From an uncultured Chloroflexota bacterium (lineage in GTDB: Bacteria > Chloroflexota > Dehalococcoidia > Lucifugimonadales > CAJWER01): DNA of 5,004 nt. Within the stretch, counting starts at the first letter, position 1; every line of letters starts with the position of its first letter. Below are positions 1-4,945 of this stretch, one piece after another. Under the pieces are notes generated by a model. It made no database searches. It was not told where the DNA came from and saw only the letters and a program-made list of their open reading frames with translations. Location: contig CAJWER010000226.1 of NCBI GenBank assembly GCA_913030785.1, positions 1 through 5,004 on the forward strand, given 5' to 3'. The position numbers and the translations under genes are program-made.

Positions 1-65
1 CGAGTCATAACTAGTGTCAACGGTCGCCGAGCATTCCCGTTAGCTGGACATAAAGATCCTATCTT

Positions 66-100
66 TGGTGGCTATGGGGATTTGCCAGAGGTAGCCACCA
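66..100. repeat. Perfect 9-bp inverted repeat (hairpin candidate)
   Basis: TGGTGGCTA (66-74) is repeated as its exact reverse complement TAGCCACCA (92-100), with a 17-nt loop. The loop begins with TGGGGA (75-80), which is complementary to TCCCCA at 105-110. An RNA could therefore switch between, or combine, two pairings. Neither strand has a T-run after the stem, so it does not look like an intrinsic terminator. Function is unknown. Confidence 0.55.
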
Positions 101-241
101 GAATTCCCCAACCGTTCATCCCAATCTTCACCCACACTCTCCCAAATGTACTGATGATTTACAGAGATCGGACACCATCAAGAGGACGGGCAAAATAGAA
201 ATAACCATTCGGTGCGGACCTACCAGAATCACAAGTAATAC

Positions 242-271
242 CTGAGGTGACATATCTGTAAGTCACCACAG
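242..271. repeat. Imperfect 10-bp inverted repeat
   Basis: CTGAGGTGAC (242-251) and GTCACCACAG (262-271) are reverse complements apart from one A-A mismatch, separated by a 10-nt AT-rich spacer. The dyad could be an operator-like protein site or an RNA hairpin about 170-200 nt past the exonuclease stop on the leftward transcript. There is no T-run, so a simple intrinsic terminator is not supported. Confidence 0.4.
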
Positions 272-357
272 TTATCCCAGTCCAGACGACCTATCAGGGC
301 GATGGTCTTACTTGCTAGTTGTCGACCGTCGCTCATGTCCGGCAGCATCACCCGACA

Positions 358-441
358 TCAACTCTGAGGGGATCCGGCCGGCTTGGGTGCCCGAATGCGT
401 ACCGCGATCAACTCCCGGTTGTTGCTATGCTGGTCATTCAT
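358..441 (-). CDS. Putative 27-aa protein overlapping the exonuclease stop
   Basis: This is a very short leftward ORF whose ATG (441-439) overlaps the exonuclease TGA in the arrangement ATGA, a common sign of translational coupling. The peptide begins MNDQHSNNRELIAVRIRAP and ends in PQS. It has no recognisable domain. Third-position GC is high (about 69% by hand count), as in the real genes here. The nearest Shine-Dalgarno-like sequence, GGAGG, lies about 13 nt upstream inside the exonuclease gene, which is too far to be ideal. The frame continues open after the stop for about 42 codons, to a second TGA at 229-231. It may be a genuine coupled small gene or chance. Confidence 0.3.
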   Translation of the reverse strand: MNDQHSNNRELIAVRIRAPKPAGSPQS

Positions 442-1271
442 ACGGTTTCCAGGGCCTCCAGGTCGAAAGACCGGACATCCGCCCCAGAGACATCGATATC
501 GATGGGAACGTCGCGGACGATCGTCGCCAATCTCTTCATCAAAAAGGCGTCGTCTTTATGTTCCGACAATATCCTGAAGATACGCTTGCTGCCTCTGATC
601 GGTAATCGGGCCACCTGTTCAAGATCTGCATACATGGTCTCTATGTCACGGGTCTCTGCCAGGATAGCGGTAGCCGATCTCTCTCCGATCCCAGGCACTC
701 CTGGCAGATTGTCTGACCGATCTCCCATCAGGGCTTTCAGGTCCGGAATGTTGAGAGGACCGATACCGTTGAAACGCCGGGTCGCAGATGCGATGTCGAA
801 CGTGCGGGTTTCCCTGTACTGGCTAAACACCTCTACTTCTGTGTTTTCATCCAGGACCTGGAGTAGATCAAGATCGCACGTATAGATCAAAGAGTTCATA
901 CCCGCCTTCGAGGCTTTGTCGCTCAGGGTCCCTAACACGTCGTCGGCTTCGAATCCTGCGACCTTGCAGACCGTAACGTTGTTTGACCTTAGCAATTGCT
1001 CCAGTTCGTCACACTCGTCGAGAAATTCCTCCGGCGGCTTGGGTCGATTGGATTTGTATCCCGGATACAACTCGTGGCGAAACGTCGGAGGGGGCGGGTC
1101 GAATGCGACAACGAGCCCGGCAGGTTCGTGTCGGTTCACAACCCCGATCAACATATCAATGAAACCAGGGATGACGCTATCCTGGTCTGAGGCGAACCAG
1201 CTATGAAAAGCTACGGCGTGGCCGTCTACAAATACCAAGCGCTCCGGGTTGTTGGGCATAATCGTTCGCAA
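438..1271 (-). CDS. 5'-3' exonuclease (PolA N-terminal / FEN family)
   Basis: This is a stand-alone flap/5'-3' exonuclease of about 277 aa, like the N-terminal domain of DNA polymerase I or T5-type exonucleases. It would remove RNA primers or 5' flaps, or degrade DNA, using two metal ions. Numbering from the internal ATG at 1259, the motifs come in family order: LVFVDGHA (D12), AFDPPPPTFRHELYPGYKSN (helical-arch lysine and arginine residues), FEADDVLGTL (E104, D106, D107), YTCDLDLLQ (D129, D131) and the helix-3-turn-helix with LMGDRSDNLPGVPGIG (D180, D183). All expected acidic residues are present. The end, LEALETV, stops close to the usual domain boundary, so no polymerase part is missing from a frameshift. 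I chose TTG at 1271 because AGGAG lies exactly 7 nt upstream. ATG 1259 would be 19 nt from it. It is the last sizeable gene of the leftward operon. Confidence 0.93.
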   Translation of the reverse strand: MRTIMPNNPERLVFVDGHAVAFHSWFASDQDSVIPGFIDMLIGVVNRHEPAGLVVAFDPPPPTFRHELYPGYKSNRPKPPEEFLDECDELEQLLRSNNVTVCKVAGFEADDVLGTLSDKASKAGMNSLIYTCDLDLLQVLDENTEVEVFSQYRETRTFDIASATRRFNGIGPLNIPDLKALMGDRSDNLPGVPGIGERSATAILAETRDIETMYADLEQVARLPIRGSKRIFRILSEHKDDAFLMKRLATIVRDVPIDIDVSGADVRSFDLEALETV

Positions 1272-1278
1272 CGTATAT

Positions 1279-1283
1279 CTCCT
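1279..1283 (-). promoter_or_regulatory. Ribosome binding site that favours a TTG start for the exonuclease
   Basis: On the minus strand AGGAG (1283-1279) is followed by 7 nt and then TTG (1271-1269), an ideal spacing. The first ATG (1259) is 19 nt away. The protein would then gain the four residues M-R-T-I before MPNNPERL. Confidence 0.65.
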
Positions 1284-1314
1284 GTCAGTGAAATTCTGCA
1301 CGGGCTCGGTGAGA

Positions 1315-1563
1315 TTAGCCGGGATGTGGAAGGGCCGACAAGACCAGTGAAGGTCCGCCACCGCGCGTCGAGTATCCGCGCATGGGCGCGAACTCCACTT
1401 CCTTCGGGCAACCGCACACGCACAGGCCGGATCCGCCTTTCCGTCGGTAGCCAGAACACATCCGGTAGTGACGTGCCGGCTTCGGGCAGCCAGGGCCCCA
1501 TCCGGAGACCTCGTATCCGGCGGCACAGTAGAAACAAAACCCCGCCTCGAGCTTCTCAAGCAT
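1315..1563 (-). CDS. Small cysteine-rich, probable zinc-binding protein
   Basis: This is an 82-aa protein I cannot assign to a named family. It has seven cysteines in clusters: C10-x2-C13 (FCFYC), C26, C36, and C48-x-C50-x-C52 (CVCGCPKEV). It also has His32 and ends in a Gly/Arg-rich stretch (RGYSTRGGGP). The spacing suggests a compact zinc-ribbon-like fold. The CxCGC...F.P..RGY pattern recalls short C-x-C-G-C motifs in small phage proteins, from memory only. It sits between the VWA gene (61-nt gap) and the exonuclease (43-nt gap) and is clearly co-transcribed with them. The start is uncertain: ATG 1563 has a weak G-rich site (GGGGG) about 5 nt upstream. The frame is open further upstream and reads protein-like (RDQEGRDAIRLAKTG), so a longer form from GTG 1662, overlapping the VWA gene, is possible. 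Confidence 0.75.
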   Translation of the reverse strand: MLEKLEAGFCFYCAAGYEVSGWGPGCPKPARHYRMCSGYRRKGGSGLCVCGCPKEVEFAPMRGYSTRGGGPSLVLSALPHPG

Positions 1564-1624
1564 CGTGACCCCCGTCTTTGCTAGTCGGATGGCATCGCGA
1601 CCTTCCTGGTCTCGCGTGATCAGC

Positions 1625-2257
1625 CTACCCGGAGTTGGGGCCGTCGGATCCGTCGTCGGCACCAGTCCGGGGTGCTCCGAAGAATGATGGGGAGGATGTT
1701 GACCCCCGGGCCCGATAGGTCCGGGTCGAATCTCCCAGGTTCCGAAATGCAGCGCCTGTGGTCGCCCCGTCATATGACATCGTGTTACCCGCAGCGATGC
1801 CCAGGTCTCCCCCACGCCCCATCGCATCGATATCACACCCCAGGTAAAGGAACTGCCAACCGGCAGCCGTCTTTTCGGCTACCCGTCGTAGCACGTCCTT
1901 CCGGGTGACATGCTGGGAGGAATTCTCCTCACCGTCGGTCTGGATGATGAACAACACCTGGCCCTCGTAGGGTTCCAGCAGGTCCATGGCCTGGCCGATG
2001 GCGTCGTACAGGGGTGTAGCACCGTCGGGCCGGTAGTGCTCGTGCTCGATGCGGGGTGCCTGGTCCATGGGGACTCCATCGACGATCCGTTCCATACCGA
2101 CGTTCGTGTTGAAGACCCCCAGTGTGAACACCGTGTCATCGCCCAACCCGTTGGACTGTTGCCCTCCTATGTACTCGTTGCATGCGTCGATGGTGGCCTC
2201 TTTCTTCGAGGACATCGACCCGGTCATGTCTAGCAATAGAAATATGTGTGTGGACAT
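1625..2257 (-). CDS. VWA-domain protein with MIDAS metal site
   Basis: This 210-aa protein is essentially a single von Willebrand factor A domain, a metal-dependent protein-interaction fold. The first strand IFLLLDMTGSM (residues 5-15) carries the metal-site motif as DxTxS (D10, T12, S14). The third and fourth motifs are DGATPLYDA (T81) and FIIQTDGEEN (D108). The second half, FLYLGCDIDA...LGIAAGNTMSYD, matches the usual continuation of short phage and actinobacterial VWA proteins. Residues 180-210 are a Gly/Ser/Pro-rich, low-complexity tail. There is no signal peptide or membrane segment, so it should be cytoplasmic. ATG 2257 has AAGGAG 8 nt upstream, which fixes the start. It lies 43 nt after the phosphatase in the same operon. 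Partners are unknown. VWA proteins often act with AAA+ ATPases or other complexes, but none is visible here. Confidence 0.93.
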   Translation of the reverse strand: MSTHIFLLLDMTGSMSSKKEATIDACNEYIGGQQSNGLGDDTVFTLGVFNTNVGMERIVDGVPMDQAPRIEHEHYRPDGATPLYDAIGQAMDLLEPYEGQVLFIIQTDGEENSSQHVTRKDVLRRVAEKTAAGWQFLYLGCDIDAMGRGGDLGIAAGNTMSYDGATTGAAFRNLGDSTRTYRARGSTSSPSFFGAPRTGADDGSDGPNSG

Positions 2258-2300
2258 ATCTTTCTCTCCTTGTAATTTCGAATGAGGTACGTGCGCTTGC

Positions 2301-2798
2301 CTAGGACTTGATCCAGGCCCGCCGGTCTTGTGCGATGGGGCGGGCACGGCGGACTGCGTCGTAGGCCTCGTCCAGGGATAGACCGCCCGTGCGGTGGAGA
2401 TACCAGACCACTGCCAGGACGCTCCGTTCCATCCCCATCGCGCAGTGAATCACCACCTTGCGATCAGACGTCGTGAGCACCTGGCGAACCAATTCATCGA
2501 CTTCGTCAAGCGCCTGGAGAACAGTGCCCGAATAAGGCTCTATGGAGACCTTTTCGTTCGCGTCGTTCCAGATCTCATCGGCCACGTTGATAACGAAGAA
2601 GCCCTCGTCCAACGCATCGTCAACCCCGTCTACAGCGGTTATCCCGATGCGGTCTGTAACCCAGCTGATACAGGCCGGGTCGAAACCCAGTGGTACCGGA
2701 GAGGGGAGTCGGTGGGCCAAACCTTCCAGCCGTTCCTTGGAGCCGTTCTCGTTTTGGTGTCTGACCGGGCCGTTGCGCTGATTCTCGATGCTTGTCAT
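2301..2798 (-). CDS. Dual-specificity protein phosphatase (CX5R type)
   Basis: This 165-aa enzyme is predicted to remove phosphate from tyrosine and serine/threonine through a cysteinyl-phosphate intermediate. The catalytic loop VVIHCAMGMERS (residues 116-126) has nucleophile C119 and R125 in exact CX5R spacing, with S126 following. The general acid is probably D74 in INVADEIWND. The fold starts with ISWVTDRIGI (44-53), typical of compact DSPs. The C-terminal helices SLDEAYDAVRRARPIAQ are also family-typical. Residues 1-35 are polar and probably disordered. A GTG nine bases upstream (2807) is in frame but overlaps the ribosome binding site. ATG 2798 has AGGAG 8 nt upstream, so I chose it. It is the first gene of the leftward operon, directly behind a consensus promoter. 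The substrate is unknown, and no protein kinase lies in the window. Confidence 0.93.
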   Translation of the reverse strand: MTSIENQRNGPVRHQNENGSKERLEGLAHRLPSPVPLGFDPACISWVTDRIGITAVDGVDDALDEGFFVINVADEIWNDANEKVSIEPYSGTVLQALDEVDELVRQVLTTSDRKVVIHCAMGMERSVLAVVWYLHRTGGLSLDEAYDAVRRARPIAQDRRAWIKS

Positions 2799-2806
2799 TT
2801 CTGTCA

Positions 2807-2811
2807 CTCCT
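2807..2811 (-). promoter_or_regulatory. Ribosome binding site deciding the phosphatase start
   Basis: AGGAG on the minus strand ends 8 nt before ATG 2798. Its last base is the G of the alternative GTG at 2807, so initiation at that GTG is unlikely. Confidence 0.75.
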
Positions 2812-2828
2812 AAAACTTTATTAGTTCT

Positions 2829-2857
2829 ATTATAATTCTTTACAAATTTATTGTCAA
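2829..2857 (-). promoter_or_regulatory. Perfect consensus sigma70 promoter of the leftward operon
   Basis: On the minus strand TTGACA (2857-2852) is followed by exactly 17 nt and then TATAAT (2834-2829): both hexamers and the spacer match the housekeeping consensus fully. The surrounding stretch, about 2812-2865, is strikingly AT-rich compared with the rest of the window. Transcription should begin near 2822, giving a leader of only about 24 nt that contains the AGGAG site of the phosphatase gene. Confidence 0.92.
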
Positions 2858-3188
2858 ATCTTTGTACAGCCTTTCACAATACGTGGTCCTCGGTGGTTAT
2901 GGACCTGAGGTAAGCCGTCGCAAGCGCGGGTTACCGGCCTTATAAGGGCCGTATCTGGCTCGCTCACGTACGACTGGTCAGGCGAAGGCGATGATCCGTC
3001 AGCGGGGAACTAGATCCACAAGATATATATCGCTTGTCAGGGTGCTGTATAATGCCTTGTAGTTACTTCAAAACACGGGGTCGCCGGCGATCGGGTTCAG
3101 GGTGTCACACATCGGATAGTCTCTCCGCGAATGGTCTATGACATCTACCCGTACGGAACCCTACGTGACAAGGATTATTTTTTCTAAC
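2858..3188. other. Intergenic region between divergent genes
   Basis: This separates the leftward promoter from the rightward HARE-HTH gene. I see no gene. Small items are the palindrome CCTTATAAGG (2938-2947), flanked by GG and GCC to make a near-symmetrical element, a TATAAT at 3048-3053 on the plus strand without a good -35 partner at 16-18 nt, and TCAGGGTG occurring at 3036-3043 and again near 3096-3103. A 20-codon ORF (ATG 3138) ends with a TAG that overlaps the GTG start of the next gene, but it has no ribosome binding site. The T-run at 3177-3183 is not preceded by a stable stem. Confidence 0.5.
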
Positions 3189-3199
3189 GAGGCAGGCTA

Positions 3200-3811
3200 G
3201 TGGACGCAGAGACAGATTTCCCTCTAGGGAACACTGATTTACAGGAAGCCCTCCGCAGAGAGGTGGCCGATCTAGACGAACGTTTGGGGGAGCTTGAGGA
3301 AAAAGAAGCACGGGTCCTGACCGAACTGCAAGCTATCCGGATAGAACGCAAACGGTACGAGTCCCTCAGGGAACACGCCGAAGCCTTGCTCGGACACAGA
3401 GAGGTCGGCGTCTTCGAGGATGAGATGGTCGAGAGCACGGCGTCACAAAGCCTCTCCATGCCCGAAAGAGCGGATTCCGACTACCCCGTTCAGAGGTCCG
3501 GTAGGCGAAGGAACAGTACCGGCAACACTCTGGTCCAGGCCGTGTACAACATCCTCAAGAAGAGCGAACCGTCTCCGGGAGAACCTGGAGAACCTATGCA
3601 CTACAGGGATCTTGTATCTGCCCTGGAGTCCCAGGGGATATACGTATCCGGTCAGGACGCGGGACTGAACCTGGTCGCCCACATTCACAACGACCCGCAT
3701 TTCTTCAGGCCCAAACGCGGTGTGTACGGGTTGAAGGAATGGTATCCCTCGGCAAGACACAACGTGGGCGAGCGATCGAACAGAAGATCCAGGACTGGCA
3801 GGTCGATATAG
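3200..3811 (+). CDS. Coiled-coil protein with C-terminal HARE-HTH domain
   Basis: This 203-aa protein is a probable DNA-binding regulator. Residues 13-65 (from DLQEALRREVADLDERLG onward) form a charged heptad-like coiled coil, suggesting dimerisation. Residues 70-105 are a polar linker. Residues 108-183 match the HARE-HTH winged helix: a first helix (TLVQAVYNILKK), then MHYRDLVSALESQGIYVSG, LVAHIHNDPHFFR and the final wing RGVYGLKEWYP. The last 20 residues are basic (RSNRRSRTGRSI) and may contact nucleic acid. HARE-HTH domains were proposed in the literature to link DNA-binding or chromatin-type factors with DNA modification and restriction systems. No methylase is visible here. GTG 3200 was chosen because GAGG ends 7 nt upstream (3189-3192). 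The gene is divergent from the phosphatase operon and could control it, which is inference. Confidence 0.88.
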   Translation: MDAETDFPLGNTDLQEALRREVADLDERLGELEEKEARVLTELQAIRIERKRYESLREHAEALLGHREVGVFEDEMVESTASQSLSMPERADSDYPVQRSGRRRNSTGNTLVQAVYNILKKSEPSPGEPGEPMHYRDLVSALESQGIYVSGQDAGLNLVAHIHNDPHFFRPKRGVYGLKEWYPSARHNVGERSNRRSRTGRSI

Positions 3812-4093
3812 CTGGGCCTTAACCGCTGATCGACACTCGCTTGCCGCTTTGGGACTCATTTAAGTGATTGTTGACTGTGCGGGAGGTACCCCGGAATACC
3901 CGGTGACAACCCTTTAATGCACCTCAAACGCGGTTTAACAGCCTGGAAAAACCTATCGCTGCGTAGCTAGAAGAAGGGCCTTCCGTGCCTGGATATCAAC
4001 CAGGGATGCGCTGACCGGCTCTGTAGCTTCGCACACCAGCTGATTCGCATCAGATCAACATACCATCTATAGAAGATTACCATCGTTTTAACG
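3812..4093. other. Non-coding region between the two rightward genes
   Basis: No gene, tRNA or convincing terminator was found. Minor dyads are GAAGG-G-CCTTC near 3972-3982, CCTGG...CCAGG with a 7-nt loop near 3989-4005 (checked as a tRNA anticodon arm and rejected), and CTGAT-TCGC-ATCAG at 4040-4053. A TTGACT at 3871-3876 has no matching -10 at the right distance. The part nearest the next gene (4055-4105) is AT-rich. Confidence 0.5.
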
Positions 4094-4099
4094 TATAAT
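4094..4099 (+). promoter_or_regulatory. Likely -10 element for the HTH/zinc-finger gene
   Basis: A perfect TATAAT lies in a short AT-rich patch 33 nt before ATG 4133. There is no recognisable -35 at 16-18 nt, so the promoter may be activator-dependent. A start six to seven bases downstream falls on or next to the ATG of a 7-codon ORF at 4106-4129. Confidence 0.5.
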
Positions 4100-4105
4100 T
4101 TCCAT

Positions 4106-4129
4106 ATGATTCATCACCGAACGGTCTAG
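4106..4129 (+). CDS. Possible leaderless 7-aa leader ORF before the HTH/zinc-finger gene
   Basis: ATG 4106 begins six nt after a perfect TATAAT, the spacing expected if the transcript starts at the ATG itself (a leaderless start). It encodes MIHHRTV and stops with TAG at 4127-4129, only three nt before ATG 4133 of the main gene, which lacks a Shine-Dalgarno site of its own. Ribosomes ending here could re-initiate on the main gene. This is an inference from spacing alone and could be chance. Confidence 0.25.
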   Translation: MIHHRTV

Positions 4130-4132
4130 TGC

Positions 4133-4546
4133 ATGCCTAAGCCTACACTTGACGAGAGCTTCGCCCAGAACCCACCTTCCCGCGGCCCCGACCAGCGGCA
4201 CAGATGGCTGACCGCCGGTGAGCGGCGCTTCATCTTGTGGGGATTGAAAGAGCGCTGGCCCGCCGTCAGGATCGCGACCCAGCTGGGGGTCAACGAGGCT
4301 ACGGTGCGCAAGTTCCGGCAGAACTACTCGCAGGACCCCTCTCTGATACTGGAACTGGGACTCTACGAGATGGTGGGGAAGCTCGTAGACGATGAGTTCA
4401 AGTGTCTGGTATGCGAAGACAGAGTGTCGACCCGTCAGGAGACAGAGCGGCACCTCTTACGGCACTTCCTGGAGCAAGAAGACGTAGACTTTCACAAGCC
4501 GCCGGCCAAGGCGCGCCGCAAACGCGGCACAAGCGCGGGGAAGTGA
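4133..4546 (+). CDS. HTH protein with C-terminal C2H2 zinc finger
   Basis: This 137-aa putative transcription factor combines two DNA-binding modules. Residues 26-65 form a homeodomain-like helix-turn-helix: LTAGERRFILWGLKE, then WPAVRIATQLGVNEATVRKF with the typical A-x3-G-V-N-x2-T-V turn and recognition helix. Residues 66-88 are a helical linker. Residues 90-111, from FKCLVC to HLLRH, match the classical finger C-x2-C-x12-H-x3-H (C91, C94, H107, H111). The tail (PPAKARRKRGTSAGK) is basic. ATG 4133 is the first possible start because an in-frame TAG lies immediately upstream (4127-4129). No ribosome binding site precedes it, which is odd beside the strong sites of its neighbours. The HTH also resembles those of phage small terminase or transposase-like proteins, but the finger argues for a regulator. 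I do not recognise a named family. Confidence 0.85.
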   Translation: MPKPTLDESFAQNPPSRGPDQRHRWLTAGERRFILWGLKERWPAVRIATQLGVNEATVRKFRQNYSQDPSLILELGLYEMVGKLVDDEFKCLVCEDRVSTRQETERHLLRHFLEQEDVDFHKPPAKARRKRGTSAGK

Positions 4547-4944
4547 CCGGCTCCTTACTGTAGTGAACGCCCGGTGAGTTGATAGCCGGGGGTTGGATCG
4601 GATGAAGCGGGGTCGGAACCTGCGAATAAGGGCGGAGCAGAGTCGACCTATACCGTACACCAGATACGAAAATAGCCCTCGCGGTGTTGGTGATGCTGTG
4701 TCAACCCTCGTTTATACCGGGCCATTCCAGCTTGCCTCATAGATGCGCCAGTGCCATTCCAGACAGGATGCCCAAGTGAAGCTCTGCGGGCTAAAATGCC
4801 CAATCACCACTCTCCTACTGAGGATATTAGCTCTATAATGAAGCGGCCTTATCCCAGTCCAACCGCAGTAGCAGACATTTCCCCTTGGCAACGTACAAGG
4901 AGTAAAATCCCAGTAGTGAAAAGACTGATTCTTGCGTCGGTATA
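4547..4944. other. Non-coding region before the last rightward gene
   Basis: About 400 nt without a convincing gene. CCCGG (4570-4574) and CCGGG (4586-4590) could form a weak hairpin 24 nt after the preceding stop, but no T-run follows. GCCATTCCAG is directly repeated at 4721-4730 and 4753-4762. GGGC-TAAAAT-GCCC (4788-4801) is a small dyad. TATAAT occurs at 4834-4839 without a good -35. A 64-codon GTG-started frame (4751-4945) has no ribosome binding site and a composition unlike the real genes, so I do not call it. Confidence 0.5.
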
Positions 4945-4945
4945 A
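4897..4945 (+). promoter_or_regulatory. Ribosome binding site and short leader ORF ending in TAATG
   Basis: The strong site AAGGAG (4897-4902) has no ATG at normal distance. The first usable codon is GTG 4916 (13 nt on), which reads nine codons (VKRLILASV) to a TAA at 4943-4945. That stop shares its last A with the ATG of the next gene (TAATG). The arrangement suggests ribosomes load here and pass to the main gene by termination-reinitiation. The long spacing is a weakness. Confidence 0.35.

Larger units (their letters stand above)
1..437. other. Mostly non-coding region downstream of the leftward operon
   Basis: No gene with a recognisable product was found here. Visible contents are a 9-bp perfect inverted repeat at 66-100, an imperfect one at 242-271, and the small leftward ORF at 358-441 that overlaps the exonuclease stop. 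One rightward frame is open from base 1 to a TAG at 196-198 (65 codons). Its third codon positions are visibly AT-richer than in the neighbouring genes (about 42% GC by hand count), so I treat it as doubtful rather than as the tail of an upstream gene. A second leftward open stretch of 39 codons (229-348) follows the small ORF in the same frame but has no ribosome binding site. Confidence 0.6.

Noticed and set aside
319..885. 188-codon rightward frame
   Set aside because: It lies antisense to the exonuclease, whose motifs are unmistakable. Its protein is Ser/Arg-rich with no domain, typical of a shadow frame.
3160..3185. T-run TTTTTTC as a terminator
   Set aside because: Only a four-base-pair imperfect stem precedes it, and it sits just before the start of the HARE-HTH gene.
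3443..3859. 138-codon leftward frame
   Set aside because: It is antisense to the HARE-HTH gene, with no recognisable features.
3960..4035. Possible tRNA around the stem CCTGG...CCAGG with a 7-nt loop
   Set aside because: The loop lacks normal anticodon-loop bases, no T-arm GGTTC-type sequence follows, and no acceptor stem pairs.
4088..4453. 121-codon leftward frame
   Set aside because: It is antisense to the HTH/zinc-finger gene and has no ribosome binding site or motif.
272..4861. 13-nt identical sequence TTATCCCAGTCCA at 272-284 and 4849-4861
   Set aside because: One 13-mer match in 5 kb is not far from chance expectation and the flanks do not match, so it is not called an attachment site or repeat.
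4751..4945. 64-codon rightward frame ending in TAATG
   Set aside because: Codon composition is unlike the real genes and no ribosome binding site precedes its GTG. Only its last nine codons are considered, as a possible leader.
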